From: Mycobacterium gallinarum
Lineage (GTDB): Bacteria > Actinomycetota > Actinomycetes > Mycobacteriales > Mycobacteriaceae
Assembly (NCBI RefSeq): GCF_010726765.1
Contig: NZ_AP022601.1
Coordinates: 5,704,001 to 5,768,000, forward strand
DNA: 64,000 nucleotides
Direction: 5' to 3'
Shown: positions 9,205 to 18,765 of the stretch, in pieces
Layout: every line of letters starts with the position of its first letter
Position numbering within the stretch: position 1 is the stretch's first letter
Made by a program: the position numbers and the translations under genes
Notes under the pieces: model-generated
The model's database searches: none
What the model was told of the DNA's origin: nothing
What the model saw: only the letters and a program-made list of their open reading frames with translations

Positions 9205-10479
9205 ATGGCAGCCACCTGGGACATGATCGATCGCTATGTCGTCATCTCGACTGACACACACGCAGGCGCGGATCTCTACGACTACAAGGAGTATCTGCCC
9301 ACGCGACTTCATGACGATTTCGACGCATGGGCGAAGACCTACATCAGTCCCTTCGACGACCTGATCATCGCGACCGCCAAACGCAACTGGGACCACGAGC
9401 TGCGGATGTCGGAGATGGACGCCGACGGGGTGGCCGCCGAAGTGCTGCTGCCCAATACCGTGCCGCCGTTCTTCCCGACGTCCCCGAACATCACGATCAG
9501 CCTGCCGCGCACCCGAGAAGAGTTCGAACACCGATGGGCAGGCGTGCAGGCCCACAACCGGTGGCAGGTCGACTTCTGCTCGCTGGCACCGGATCGGCGT
9601 CGCGGGCTGATCCAGATATTTCCCAACGACATCGAGCTCGCTCTCGAGGAGATCCGCTGGGGTGCGCAGCAGCAGTGCTTCGGCGGCGTACTACTGCCGG
9701 CGGTCTCGCCCGGGGATCCGAACGTCGCCCCGCTCTTTCACACGCGTTACGAACCGATCTGGGCGCTGTGTACCGAGCTCGACCTGACGCTGGTTCAGCA
9801 CGCGGGTGCGGGCAGCCCCGTGATGCCGATGGATCAGCCGGCGTCGAACGCAGTGCTGGTGACCGAGATGGCGCTGTGGGCGCAACGCACGGTCAGCCAT
9901 CTCGTTCTCGCCGGGGTGTTCGAGCGTCACCCGACGCTGCGCTTCGTGCCGACCGAGCAGGGCACCATGTGGCTGCAAAACCAGATGATGCTGCTCGACG
10001 TCATGGTGCCGAGCATGAAAACCGAAGCGGGCAACCGTACGTACGGAATGTTCGGCGGTTCGTCGATCGACGAGCTCACCATGGCACCGAGCGAATATGC
10101 CAAGCGCAACTGCTACCTGGCGTCCGAACTCACGCCGTTCGAGAAGTCGATGGTCGACTACATGGGCGCCGATCACATCATGTGGGGCAGCGACTATCCG
10201 CACGAGGAGGGCTTCGCGCCGCACTCCAAGCTGGCGATCCGGTGGGCGCTACACGACCAGCCCGAGGACAACTGTCGAAAGATACTGGGCGGCAACGCCG
10301 GTCGCCTCTACCGCTTTGATCTCGACAAGCTCGCACCGATTGCCGCCAAGATCGGGCCGACGGTCGCTGAGGTCGCAACGCCGTTGGGGGACACCGGTTA
10401 CGTCGCTCCGCCCGCGTTCGGTTACCGGCCGTTCGAAGGCGGGCTGGCGCTCAAGCGGTTGGCTCCGGCACGGGTTTGA
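9205..10479 (+). CDS. Amidohydrolase (amidohydrolase_2) family metal-dependent hydrolase
   Basis: A 424-residue TIM-barrel hydrolase. The N-terminal metal site is degenerate (VVISTDTHAGADLYDYKEYL). LVQHAGAG holds the central His, and WGSDYPHEEGFAPHS carries the catalytic Asp in its usual WGSDYPH setting. This is the family of aminocarboxymuconate-semialdehyde decarboxylase and related decarboxylases/hydrolases, expanded in mycobacteria, where it often serves ring-compound or sterol breakdown. The substrate cannot be inferred. CGGGAG ahead of the ATG at 9205 supports the start. The 3' end overlaps the convergent acetyltransferase gene by 29 bases. Confidence 0.85.
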   Translation: MAATWDMIDRYVVISTDTHAGADLYDYKEYLPTRLHDDFDAWAKTYISPFDDLIIATAKRNWDHELRMSEMDADGVAAEVLLPNTVPPFFPTSPNITISLPRTREEFEHRWAGVQAHNRWQVDFCSLAPDRRRGLIQIFPNDIELALEEIRWGAQQQCFGGVLLPAVSPGDPNVAPLFHTRYEPIWALCTELDLTLVQHAGAGSPVMPMDQPASNAVLVTEMALWAQRTVSHLVLAGVFERHPTLRFVPTEQGTMWLQNQMMLLDVMVPSMKTEAGNRTYGMFGGSSIDELTMAPSEYAKRNCYLASELTPFEKSMVDYMGADHIMWGSDYPHEEGFAPHSKLAIRWALHDQPEDNCRKILGGNAGRLYRFDLDKLAPIAAKIGPTVAEVATPLGDTGYVAPPAFGYRPFEGGLALKRLAPARV

Positions 10480-11287
10480 CCAGGATCGCGCGGGTGTAGA
10501 GCAGGTCGAAACCGCGTCGCTGCACGTTTTCCTGGGACTTCGAACCGGGCGCCGTCGTGACGACCGCGATGTCGCATCCCGCCGCGGCCGCGTCGACGAG
10601 CCGGGCCGCCAGCAGCGCCGTCTGGACGCCGCGTCTGCGGTGTGCGGGAGCAGTCGCGGCACCGGTGAGTTGCGCGATGCGGTCGGCGAAGCGAACGCTC
10701 GCCGCACCTGCGAGGACTCCGTCGGCCATCGCGACATAGCGAGTGGCGCCGGCCGCCGCCATGTCGCGGGTCGCGTCGGCAAGGACGTCGCGCGGGAATT
10801 CCTCGTACGACGCGACGCCTTGGGTGTCCGGGTTGGCGAAGCCTTCGACCAGCGTGTCGAGCCAGGTCTCGAAGTCGTCGTCAGCACTGGGCCGAACGTC
10901 GACACCGGGCGGTGTGACCCGCTCCAACGCATCGGCCAGCGGGCGGCCCAGCACGTTCTCGAAGGAAACCAGCTGATAGCCGCGAGCTGTCAGCGCCGCG
11001 GCGATCTCGGGGTCGGCCAGGTGCGCCAGCTCGACCTGGGTCGGGCAACCGTGCGCGGCGAAAGCCGTTTCGATCTCGTCCAATTCGGCGTCGGCCGGCA
11101 TGCCGCCGAAGCCGAGCCCGACGACCTTGTTGAACGGCGAGTTCTCGCCGGCGAAGCACGCCGCGCCGCCCGCCATCGCAATCTCGAAGCCCTCACCGCC
11201 ACGGCGCCGTGCCGCAACAGCACCCGCGGCAATGAGACCTGCCTCCGCGCGCTCGATGCGCTCGGCCAGCGCAGTGCTGCAGAACAT
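10451..11287 (-). CDS. GNAT-family N-acetyltransferase
   Basis: A 278-residue protein whose C-terminal half is a GNAT domain. VAMADGVLAGAASVRF is the beta4 region, and QLTGAATAPAHRRRGVQTAL holds the acetyl-CoA pyrophosphate loop in the R-R-x-G form (HRRRGVQT). The N-terminal half is a second, degenerate GNAT-like unit, as in two-domain acetyltransferases. It follows the ABC exporter by four bases and is probably co-transcribed with it. The acceptor substrate is unknown. Confidence 0.83.
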   Translation of the reverse strand: MFCSTALAERIERAEAGLIAAGAVAARRRGGEGFEIAMAGGAACFAGENSPFNKVVGLGFGGMPADAELDEIETAFAAHGCPTQVELAHLADPEIAAALTARGYQLVSFENVLGRPLADALERVTPPGVDVRPSADDDFETWLDTLVEGFANPDTQGVASYEEFPRDVLADATRDMAAAGATRYVAMADGVLAGAASVRFADRIAQLTGAATAPAHRRRGVQTALLAARLVDAAAAGCDIAVVTTAPGSKSQENVQRRGFDLLYTRAILVKPVPEPTA

Positions 11288-11291
11288 TGGG

Positions 11292-13952
11292 TCAGCCGGC
11301 AGCGGCGAGCCGGATCTTCCACCGCACCAGGCCCAGGTAACCGACGCAGATCAGCGCTTGCATGGTCATGTTGAACCACCAGGCACCCGCGGTGTGCTTC
11401 CAATGCGAGTCCTGCGGTGTCAACGGGCCCGGTACGAGCCTGAGCAAATCGATCGTCGACGCCGTCGAGGCGAATCCCCAGCGGGCTGGAGTCACCCATG
11501 CCATCTGGTCGAGCACGATGCGACCGGTTACCGGGATCATGCCGCCCTGGAACACCAGCTGCGACATGATCGCAATCACCAGCAGCGGCATGATCTGCTC
11601 GTTCGACTTGGCAATCGCCGAGAGGGCCAAGCCGACCATCGCTGCCCCGATACAGCACGCCGCCACGTCGACGTACAACTCCAGGGACCGGTTGGGTATC
11701 ACCGCGCCGCTCTCGACGGCTCCGGGGCCCCAACCCTTGCCCCATATGTTGATGGCGACGACGATGCCCGACTGCATCAGCGCAAAGCCGGAGAAGACGA
11801 AGACCTTCGCGAGCATGTATGCGGTCGTGGACAATCCGACCGCCTGTTCGCGCAGGAAGATCGCCCGCTCGCTGATCAGCGCCCGGATCGTCAGTGCGGT
11901 GCCCATGAAGATGGCGCCCACATTGAGCAGCACCAGAATCTGTCCCGGTTCGTTCGGGGCTTCGCCGCCTTCCAACGCGGTCTTGGGAACACCGAAGCCG
12001 ACATCTCCGGGCACCGACAGCGACAATGCGCCCATGATGAACGGCAGGAACGCCAGGAAGATGAAGTAACCGCGATCCGAGATGATCAGTCGCATCTGGC
12101 GGCGGCTGATCGTGGAGAACTGCTTGCGCAGGCTCGTCTTCGTCGGCTCGCCGAGGTCGGAAGGTTTCTCTACCGCCGGCGGTGGTGGCGGCGGCCCGTG
12201 CTGGGCGAGGTATCGCGCTTTGGCCGCGTCCGGGTCTCCGGCGACCGAGCTGAAGATGTCGGCCCAGTTGGTGGTGCCCATCGACGGGCCGATCTCACTG
12301 GGCGGGCCGCAGAACGCGGTCTTTCCGCCGGGTGCCAGCAGCAGCACCTGATCGCAGACATCGAGGTAGGTCAGCGAGTGCGTGACCACGAGCACCACGC
12401 GGCCCGCATCGGCCAGCTGACGCAGCATCGTCATGACCTGGCGGTCCAGCGCCGGGTCCAGACCGGACGTGGGCTCGTCCAGGATCAGCAGTGACGGCCC
12501 GGTCAGCAGCTCGAGAGCGACCGAGGCGCGTTTGCGCTGACCGCCGGAGAGCTTGTCGACACGGGTTTCCAGGTGCTTGGTCATCTCGAGTTCTTCGAGG
12601 ACCTGCATGACGACCTGCTCGCGGTCGGCCTTCGTCGTGTCCGGTGGCAGCCGGAGCTCGGCGGCGTACATTAGCGCCTGCCGGACGGTCAACTGACCGT
12701 GCACCACGTCGTCCTGCGGCACCATGCCGATCCGGGAGCGCAGCGAGGCGTACTCGGCGTGGATGTTGTGCCCCTCGAAGGACACGGTGCCCGTCGTCGG
12801 TTGGGTATAGCCGGCCACCAACTTCGCGAAGGTCGACTTGCCCGCCCCCGACGGTCCGATGACGGCGGTCAACGTGCCGGGGCGCGCCGCGATCGAGATG
12901 CTGTCCAGCAGAGTCTTGTTGCCCTCGATCGTCCAGGTGACCGAGTGCACCTCGAGGCCACCGGTTTGGGTGGCGGCGGCGGTCTCGGTGCGCCGGGCCA
13001 GCGTGCCGCCCGTGAACACGAGGTCGATGTTGCCGATCGTGACGGTATCGCCCTCACGCAGTAGCGCTGAGTCGACTCGGGCACCGTTGACGAACGTGCC
13101 GTTGATGCTGCGGTTGTCCCGGATCTCGGTTCCGTTTGGTGTGGGCAACAGCGTCGCGTGATGACGCGACGCGAGCACATCGGGAACGACGATGTCGTTG
13201 TCGGTGGCGCGGCCGATCTTGACAGCGCCCGGGCCGGCCGCTGCGGCGGGCTTGCCCGGCCGCAGGATCTTCAGCATGCTCGTCGCGAGATTGCCCTCGC
13301 CCGCACGTGGGGCGGCCGTCGGACCCATCGCGGTGACCGACTCGAGCGCCGGCTGCGACATGGGCTGCGAAATCGGCGGTGGCCGCAGCGGCGGCACGGG
13401 GCTCGACGGGCTGGACGGATATCCCGGCCCGCCGCGGGCGGCCGGTTGTTGTGGCGACGACGGGTATCGCGGTTGCGGCGCGGACGGGTACGCCGGCCGC
13501 TGCGTGCTCGGCGGCTGCGGCCGCGAAACCTGCGGCGAGGAGGCCGGCGGATGTGCCGGTGCCTGCGTGGGCCACGACGTGTCAGCCGGGCGCGCCGCGC
13601 CGATGGGAACCGATTGGGTCGGTGTCCGGCCGGCGGCGCCCTGATGCCGCCCGATCTCGAAACTCAATTGCGGCCCATCGGGATTGCCGATGTTGAGGTG
13701 CTGACCGTCCTGCAGGTCGACAGTGGGCACCCGACGGTTGTTGACGTACATCCCGTTGAGGCTGCCGTTGTCGATGGCGACCCACCGACCCTGGTCGAAC
13801 CGCAGCACAAGGTGCGCGCGCGAGATCAACGGATGTGCGATTCGGATGTCGGCGCGAAGATCGCGGCCGACGACTACGTCGTTGCCCGGCGCGAAGGTTC
13901 GGGTCGACCCGTCGTATCGAACGGTCAGCGCGGGTGGGGCTGGTCGGCTCAT
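11292..13952 (-). CDS. FHA-domain ABC exporter, fused ATPase and permease (Rv1747-like)
   Basis: An 886-residue half-transporter. FHA1 lies at about 10-105 (VVVGRDLRADIRIAHPLISR, then NGSLNGMYVNN). A Pro/Ser-rich linker of about 120 residues with Thr-Pro sites follows, then FHA2 at about 245-315 (VKIGRATDNDIVVPDVLASR, DNRSINGTFVNG). The ABC ATPase has Walker A GPSGAGKST, signature LSGGQRKRA and Walker B LLILDEPTSGLD. The C-terminal third is an ABC2-type permease with six TM segments. M. tuberculosis Rv1747 has this exact layout, is phosphorylated in the linker by PknF and affects phosphatidylinositol mannosides. The ATG at 13952 is preferred to a TTG nine bases upstream; TAGAGT eight bases before it is a likely -10. 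Confidence 0.92.
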   Translation of the reverse strand: MSRPAPPALTVRYDGSTRTFAPGNDVVVGRDLRADIRIAHPLISRAHLVLRFDQGRWVAIDNGSLNGMYVNNRRVPTVDLQDGQHLNIGNPDGPQLSFEIGRHQGAAGRTPTQSVPIGAARPADTSWPTQAPAHPPASSPQVSRPQPPSTQRPAYPSAPQPRYPSSPQQPAARGGPGYPSSPSSPVPPLRPPPISQPMSQPALESVTAMGPTAAPRAGEGNLATSMLKILRPGKPAAAAGPGAVKIGRATDNDIVVPDVLASRHHATLLPTPNGTEIRDNRSINGTFVNGARVDSALLREGDTVTIGNIDLVFTGGTLARRTETAAATQTGGLEVHSVTWTIEGNKTLLDSISIAARPGTLTAVIGPSGAGKSTFAKLVAGYTQPTTGTVSFEGHNIHAEYASLRSRIGMVPQDDVVHGQLTVRQALMYAAELRLPPDTTKADREQVVMQVLEELEMTKHLETRVDKLSGGQRKRASVALELLTGPSLLILDEPTSGLDPALDRQVMTMLRQLADAGRVVLVVTHSLTYLDVCDQVLLLAPGGKTAFCGPPSEIGPSMGTTNWADIFSSVAGDPDAAKARYLAQHGPPPPPPAVEKPSDLGEPTKTSLRKQFSTISRRQMRLIISDRGYFIFLAFLPFIMGALSLSVPGDVGFGVPKTALEGGEAPNEPGQILVLLNVGAIFMGTALTIRALISERAIFLREQAVGLSTTAYMLAKVFVFSGFALMQSGIVVAINIWGKGWGPGAVESGAVIPNRSLELYVDVAACCIGAAMVGLALSAIAKSNEQIMPLLVIAIMSQLVFQGGMIPVTGRIVLDQMAWVTPARWGFASTASTIDLLRLVPGPLTPQDSHWKHTAGAWWFNMTMQALICVGYLGLVRWKIRLAAAG

Positions 13953-14015
13953 CGCGACCAACTCTATCGGTATGACACCGATCTCGGCGCAGGTCTGGGG
14001 GTCGTCAATCCGCAG

Positions 14016-14423
14016 TCATCGACACGGAATGCGCCATTGGGCAGTGTCGGTGATCTGGTGCAGTGCGGTTATCCGCTCGCCTCGTGTGGTGATGACGTGA
14101 GCGAAAGCGGCATCGACGGCAGTCGCACCGTCGCGCGAGGGACCCCGGTATTGGCCGATCACGACGACCCGGTCGTCGTCGACCGAGAGGAATTCGACGG
14201 GGTTGACCGTCACGTCGTAGAGCGCGTCGATGCGGCCCCAGACCCCGGCGATCATGTCGTCCGGGCCTTTGTGCTGACCGCCGACATCGTGGGGCATACC
14301 CGCGCTGACCGTTCCGACGAAGTCATCGGTGAGCAGCGCGAACAGCTCGTCGGCGGCGGACCGGGCGATGGCGTCATAGAAGCGCTGGGCGACGGTGACG
14401 GGACTGGATTCGGAAAGGGACAC
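14016..14423 (-). CDS. SnoaL/NTF2-like polyketide-cyclase-fold protein
   Basis: A 135-residue alpha+beta-barrel protein of the SnoaL-like/NTF2 superfamily, with VAQRFYDAIARSAADELFAL, LLTDDFVGTVSAGMP and VNPVEFLSVDDDRVVVIGQY. The GTG at 14421-14423 is taken as the start because GGAGG lies five bases before it. A longer reading from the ATG at 14441 would put the start codon inside the TetR operator and lacks a ribosome site. The gene is divergent from the TetR regulator and is presumably its target. Members act as isomerases, cyclases or small-ligand binders; no substrate can be named. Confidence 0.8.
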   Translation of the reverse strand: MSLSESSPVTVAQRFYDAIARSAADELFALLTDDFVGTVSAGMPHDVGGQHKGPDDMIAGVWGRIDALYDVTVNPVEFLSVDDDRVVVIGQYRGPSRDGATAVDAAFAHVITTRGERITALHQITDTAQWRIPCR

Positions 14424-14438
14424 GGCTGCCTCCAAACT

Positions 14439-14464
14439 CATAATAGAGAGTGACCTCTATTATG
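14439..14464. promoter_or_regulatory. Perfect palindromic TetR operator between the SnoaL gene and its regulator
   Basis: CATAATAGAG (14439-14448) and CTCTATTATG (14455-14464) are exact inverse complements around a six-base spacer. The 26-base site lies in the divergent intergenic region, nine bases before the regulator start and 15 bases before the SnoaL start. This is where a TetR dimer would repress both promoters. Confidence 0.8.
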
Positions 14465-14472
14465 ATAGGACG

Positions 14473-15036
14473 ATGCCGCGGCCCGCGCGATACACCGTCG
14501 ACCAACTGCTCGACGCCGCCGCGACCCTGCTGGCTGACGAGGGCCCGGCCGCCGTCACCATGTCGGCCGTCGCGCGCGCGGTGGGTGCGCCCAGCGGATC
14601 GATGTATCACCGCTTTCCGACCAGGGCCGCCCTGTGCGGCGAATTGTGGATTCGTACCGAGACGCGCTTCCACTCCGGTGTCACCGCGGCGCTATCCGAA
14701 CCGGCAGACCCGCAGACGCGGTGTGTCGCCGCGGCCCAGTTCACGGTGCGGTGGTGCCGCGAGCACCCGAACGAAGCGCAGGTGCTGCTGGCCGGAGCCG
14801 ACGCGCTGGCCGCCGCGGACTGGCCCGAACACCTGACCGCGGCCAGGCAGCGCCTGCACCGCAAACTGCGGCACCTCATGAAAGAAGTGCGGGCCGAGCC
14901 GGATCGAGTCAACGCGGCCATCGTCGACATCCCCTATGCCGTCGTCCGGCGGCATCTGCTGGCCAAGCAAGCCATTCCCGGCAGCGTGGACAGCATCGTT
15001 GCCGACTGCGCCAGGGCACTCATATCTGCCGGCTGA
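14473..15036 (+). CDS. TetR-family transcriptional regulator
   Basis: A 187-residue TetR-type repressor. The DNA-binding domain is at residues 1-50 (YTVDQLLDAAATLLADEG, then VARAVGAPSGSMYHRFPTRA, the recognition helix pair). The C-terminal ligand/dimer domain is divergent. It starts at the ATG at 14473 with TAGGAC just upstream, directly beside the perfect palindrome, so autoregulation and control of the divergent SnoaL gene are likely. The inducer is unknown. Confidence 0.88.
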   Translation: MPRPARYTVDQLLDAAATLLADEGPAAVTMSAVARAVGAPSGSMYHRFPTRAALCGELWIRTETRFHSGVTAALSEPADPQTRCVAAAQFTVRWCREHPNEAQVLLAGADALAAADWPEHLTAARQRLHRKLRHLMKEVRAEPDRVNAAIVDIPYAVVRRHLLAKQAIPGSVDSIVADCARALISAG

Positions 15037-15108
15037 AAAACGCAAATAAGTGTTGGTTCGTACGGCGAGTCGTTCGGCGTCGACGCTGTGTTCGTGGTGT
15101 CGTTGATC

Positions 15109-15555
15109 ATGGTGTCCAAACCGCCTGCAGCCCTGCTCACGGGCATGGCGGCGGTGTTGGCTGCGGCCGCGGCGATCACGTCGCCGATGGCGGCCGCGGA
15201 CCCGGCGTATCCCACTGACGATCGAGGTTTCGTCGATTCGCAGATTCGTTGCGATGCGCCGCAGTCGGCGGTCGCATTCAGCCGCACCGAACAGTCCATC
15301 GTGGCGATCTGCGTGGACCAGGCCGGGCGCTACCAATACCGGGGAGCGCAGGTGGCCAACAAGGATGCGGTGCTCACCGTGGTGGCCGAACCAACCGTGC
15401 CCGGCGAATTCTTCGCCCAAAAGGACGGCGTCACCTACACCGTGACCGCGCAGAACCTGATCATCAAGACCGACGAGTGGGTGCGCACCGAACCGGTGCT
15501 GCAATTCGGTACGCAGCCGATGCTCGCGGTGGAGATGCCGACACCGCCTCGTTAA
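15109..15555 (+). CDS. Small exported protein of unknown function
   Basis: A 148-residue protein with a clear Sec signal peptide: basic start (MVSKPP), hydrophobic core LLTGMAAVLAAAAAITS and a cleavage site near AAA-DPAYP. The mature part of about 115 residues is beta-rich and has one Cys pair (IRCDAP and VAICVD), possibly a disulfide. No family was recognised; short exported proteins of this size are frequent in mycobacteria. The ATG at 15109 is preferred to a GTG at 15088. The 3' end overlaps the convergent oxidoreductase by four bases. Confidence 0.65.
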   Translation: MVSKPPAALLTGMAAVLAAAAAITSPMAAADPAYPTDDRGFVDSQIRCDAPQSAVAFSRTEQSIVAICVDQAGRYQYRGAQVANKDAVLTVVAEPTVPGEFFAQKDGVTYTVTAQNLIIKTDEWVRTEPVLQFGTQPMLAVEMPTPPR

Positions 15556-16748
15556 CCGGGTGAACCGGTCACCACGCAGTGCGTGTGGCTGTAGATCGTC
15601 GCCATGCACTTGTTGCAGTGCGTGCACAGCGACCGGATCGAGTGGGCGTCCCCGTCGTCCTGGATACGGTTGATCAGATCGGGCTCGGCGAGTAGCGCTC
15701 GTCCCATCGCAACGAAGTCGAAACCCTCGGCCATCGCCAGATCCATCGTTTCGCGATTTGTGATGCCGCCCAACAGGATCAGGGGCATCTTGAGCTCGGC
15801 GCGGAACTGCTTGGCGTCGCGCAGCAGGAACGCTTCGCGGTAGGGGTACGCGCGAAGGAACTTCTTGCCCGTCATCCGGATGCCCCAGCGCAACGGTGGC
15901 TTGAACGCCGCCGCGAACTCCTTGACGGGTGCGTCGCCGCGGAACAGATACATCGGATTGACCAGTGAGCTGCCCGCGGTGAGCTCGATGGCGTCCAGAC
16001 CGCCGTCCTCCTCGAGCCACTTCGCGGTCTGCAGTGATTCCTCGAGTGAGATGCCCCCGCGCACGCCGTCGGCCATGGTCAACTTGGCGGTGACCGCGAT
16101 CGGAGTGCCTTCGGCCTCCACCGCGCGTCGCACCGCCATCACCATGCCGCGCGCCACCTTGGCCCGGTTCTCCAGCGAGCCACCGAATTCATCGGCTCGG
16201 CGATTGATCAGCGGGCTGAGGAACGAACTCGCGAAATAGTTGTGCCCCAAGTGGATTTCGACGGCGTCGAACCCGGCTTCGATCGCCATCCTGGCCGCGT
16301 TGGCGTGCGCGGCGATGATGTCGTTGATGTCGTCGCGTGTCGCCTTCTTGGCGAACCGCATCGAGAGTGGATTGAAGAACCGCACCGGCGCGTACGCCGT
16401 CGCCTTCGTCGCGCGGGCATTGGCCACCGGCCCGGCATGGCCGATCTGCGCGCTGATCGCCGCCCCCTCGGCGTGGATCGAGTCCGTGAGCTTCTTCAGT
16501 CCGGGCATGGCCTCGGGGCGCCACCAGATGACGTTGCCTTCGGTGCGTCCGCCCTTCGTCACCGCCAGATACGCGACGGTCGTCATTCCGACTCCGCCCG
16601 CGGCGGGCAGCCGGTGGTAAGTGATCAGGTCGTCCGTGACGAGGGCGTCCGGCGAAGAAGCCTCGAACGTGGCCGCCTTGATGATTCGGTTGCGCAGCGT
16701 CACCGGGCCGAGTTTGGCCGGGGTGAACACATTGGGCTGTGTGTTCAT
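15552..16748 (-). CDS. Old-yellow-enzyme family NADH:flavin oxidoreductase (Rv3359-like)
   Basis: A 398-residue FMN TIM-barrel oxidoreductase. [18 protein letters not shown] is the N-terminal FMN strand, [20 protein letters not shown] with [10 protein letters not shown] is the canonical barrel motif, and LLGGITN with FVAMGRALL form the FMN phosphate site. The C-terminal CTHCNKC followed by HTHC may bind an Fe-S cluster as in dienoyl-CoA reductases, but the second (FAD/NAD) half of those enzymes is absent. It probably reduces an activated C=C bond; the substrate is unknown. The ATG at 16748 is divergent from folD, 58 bases away. Confidence 0.87.
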   Translation of the reverse strand: MNTQPNVFTPAKLGPVTLRNRIIKAATFEASSPDALVTDDLITYHRLPAAGGVGMTTVAYLAVTKGGRTEGNVIWWRPEAMPGLKKLTDSIHAEGAAISAQIGHAGPVANARATKATAYAPVRFFNPLSMRFAKKATRDDINDIIAAHANAARMAIEAGFDAVEIHLGHNYFASSFLSPLINRRADEFGGSLENRAKVARGMVMAVRRAVEAEGTPIAVTAKLTMADGVRGGISLEESLQTAKWLEEDGGLDAIELTAGSSLVNPMYLFRGDAPVKEFAAAFKPPLRWGIRMTGKKFLRAYPYREAFLLRDAKQFRAELKMPLILLGGITNRETMDLAMAEGFDFVAMGRALLAEPDLINRIQDDGDAHSIRSLCTHCNKCMATIYSHTHCVVTGSPG

Positions 16749-16806
16749 AGGCAGTGAGCATGCCAGACTGGCTTCGCGGCCGAGCGAAGCGACGGGAGAA
16801 TCTTGC

Positions 16807-17664
16807 GTGGGTGCGATCACATTGGACGGTAAGGCCACACGAGACGAGATCTTCGTCGACCTCAAGGAGCGGGTGGCGGCGCTGACCGCCGCAGGTCACA
16901 CGCCTGGACTGGGCACGGTGCTGGTCGGGGACGACCCGGGCTCACATGCCTATGTCCGGGGCAAGCACGCGGACTGCGCCAAGGTGGGCATCAACTCGAT
17001 CCGCCGCGATCTGCCCGCCGACATCAGTCAGGCCACGCTCGACAAGACCATCGACGAGTTGAACGCCAACCCCGAGTGCACCGGCTACATCGTGCAGTTG
17101 CCGCTGCCCAAACACCTCAACGAGAACGCCGCCCTGGAGCGGGTCGACCCCGGCAAGGACGCTGACGGATTGCACCCGACGAATCTGGGCCGGCTGGTTC
17201 TCAACGAGCCGGCGCCGCTGCCCTGTACACCGCGCGGCATAGTGCATCTGCTGCGCCGCTACGAGGTCGAGATCGCCGGCGCCGAGGTCGTGGTGATCGG
17301 TCGCGGCGTGACAGTCGGCAGGCCGCTGGGCCTGCTGCTGACCCGACGCTCCGAGAATGCGACGGTCACGTTGTGCCACACCGCGACTCGGCATCTGCCC
17401 CAGCACACCCTCGAGGCCGACATCATCGTCGCCGCGGCAGGGGTGCCGCACATGGTGACCGCCGAGATGGTCCGTCCCGGCGCCGCGGTGATCGACGTCG
17501 GAGTGAGCCGCGACGACGCGGGCAAGCTGGTGGGCGACGTGCACCCAGACGTCTGGGACGTGGCCGGTCACGTGTCACCGAACCCCGGCGGAGTCGGTCC
17601 GCTCACGCGCGCGTTCCTGCTCACCAACGTGGTGGAGCGAGCCGAGGTCCTGGCAGATCAGTGA
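16807..17664 (+). CDS. folD: Bifunctional methylenetetrahydrofolate dehydrogenase/cyclohydrolase
   Basis: A 285-residue FolD, near the usual 280-290. The catalytic Lys lies in the [14 protein letters not shown] segment; [38 protein letters not shown] and [14 protein letters not shown] are all family signatures. The enzyme interconverts 5,10-methylene- and 10-formyl-THF with NADP, feeding purine, formyl-Met and methionine synthesis. The GTG at 16807 follows a good Shine-Dalgarno (GGGAGAA). The stop overlaps the DUF3017 gene by GTGA, as in the M. tuberculosis Rv3356c-Rv3355c pair. Confidence 0.96.
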   Translation: MGAITLDGKATRDEIFVDLKERVAALTAAGHTPGLGTVLVGDDPGSHAYVRGKHADCAKVGINSIRRDLPADISQATLDKTIDELNANPECTGYIVQLPLPKHLNENAALERVDPGKDADGLHPTNLGRLVLNEPAPLPCTPRGIVHLLRRYEVEIAGAEVVVIGRGVTVGRPLGLLLTRRSENATVTLCHTATRHLPQHTLEADIIVAAAGVPHMVTAEMVRPGAAVIDVGVSRDDAGKLVGDVHPDVWDVAGHVSPNPGGVGPLTRAFLLTNVVERAEVLADQ

Positions 17665-17954
17665 CATTGCGGGAGTTCGCGCACAAGGTGTTCGGCCGGC
17701 AGTGGCCAATTCTGCTGCCCGGCGTCATCGTGGTGGCGGCCTTCGGGCTCGTGGTCGCCGGCTACTGGCGCCGCGGGGCACTGGTCCTCGCGATCGGAGT
17801 GGCCGTCGCCGCGGTGCTGAGGCTCACCCTGCCCGAAGACCGGGCGGGCCTACTCGCAGTACGCAGCCGCGGCATCGACGTCGCCACGACCGCCAGCGTC
17901 AGCGCGGCGATTCTCTACATCGCATGGACTATCGATCCGCTGGGCACCAGCTAG
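17661..17954 (+). CDS. DUF3017 small membrane protein (Rv3355c-like)
   Basis: A 97-residue protein with three hydrophobic segments: [37 protein letters not shown] and [18 protein letters not shown]. This is the layout of the actinobacterial DUF3017 family. The GTG start overlaps the folD stop, so it is translated with folD. Function is unknown; the conserved link to folD is positional only. Confidence 0.85.
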   Translation: MTLREFAHKVFGRQWPILLPGVIVVAAFGLVVAGYWRRGALVLAIGVAVAAVLRLTLPEDRAGLLAVRSRGIDVATTASVSAAILYIAWTIDPLGTS

Positions 17955-18036
17955 CGTCACGCCGCCGACGGCTGCGGTTTTGCTTGCGATGGGGGTGCAA
18001 TGGCCGTGAAGGTCGAAAGCGTCTGATCCGGCACGT

Positions 18037-18765
18037 CTAGCACACCGTGGCGCGGGTGCACACTGTGACGTACGGCAGCGAAAGACCGTTCGAGTTGGCC
18101 AGTGCGGGATGGGTGGTCAGCAGTTCTCGCACCCGGTCCAGCGTCGTGGTGCGCACCTTCTCCGGCGACGTGATGCAGTAGCTGCGTGAGGCGACCAAAT
18201 CGATGACGGCTTGCGGTGTCACGTAATTCGTCCAGTCGACGCGGTGATGTTCGACATCCGTGAACACCTCCGGCAGCGTCGTTTTTTCGTTGAAGTGGGC
18301 ATCTTCGTGGCCGATGATGGCGCCCAGATCCTTCACCCAGCCAAGCCGCTCGTCGCGCGCATTCCACACCAGGCCCAGCCGACCACCCGGCCGCAGGACA
18401 CGCGCCACCTCCTTGACGGCACGCTCGGTGTCGAACCAGTGCCAGGCTTGGGCCACCAGCACCGCGTCGACGCTGTCGTCGGGCAGCGGGATCTCCTCGG
18501 CCGTGCCCAGCAGTGCGGGGGTATCGGGAAGCGAATTGCTCAGTAGCTCCAGCATTTCCGGGATCGGGTCAACTGCGATGACATTCAGTCCGCGTTCGGC
18601 CAGCCGCGTGGTCAGCTTTCCCGTCCCGGCGCCGAGATCGAGGACATCGCGCGCCCGTTCTGGCAACAGCCAGTCGATCGCCTCCGGGGGATAGGACGGC
18701 CTGCCGCGCTCATATGCCGCGGCTTCCGCACCAAACGACAGCGAGCGCTGCTGGCTGCTCGTCAC
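18037..18765 (-). CDS. Class I SAM-dependent methyltransferase
   Basis: A 242-residue methyltransferase. Motif I is [19 protein letters not shown], the acidic motif II is [10 protein letters not shown], motif III is [20 protein letters not shown], and [15 protein letters not shown] follows. The HWFDTERA element is common in methyltransferases placed after metX in mycobacteria. It begins with a GTG overlapping the metX stop (GTGA), making it the third gene of the SAM-controlled metY-metX operon. The acceptor is unknown. Its position suggests a link to methionine/SAM metabolism, but this is inference. Confidence 0.88.
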   Translation of the reverse strand: MTSSQQRSLSFGAEAAAYERGRPSYPPEAIDWLLPERARDVLDLGAGTGKLTTRLAERGLNVIAVDPIPEMLELLSNSLPDTPALLGTAEEIPLPDDSVDAVLVAQAWHWFDTERAVKEVARVLRPGGRLGLVWNARDERLGWVKDLGAIIGHEDAHFNEKTTLPEVFTDVEHHRVDWTNYVTPQAVIDLVASRSYCITSPEKVRTTTLDRVRELLTTHPALANSNGLSLPYVTVCTRATVC

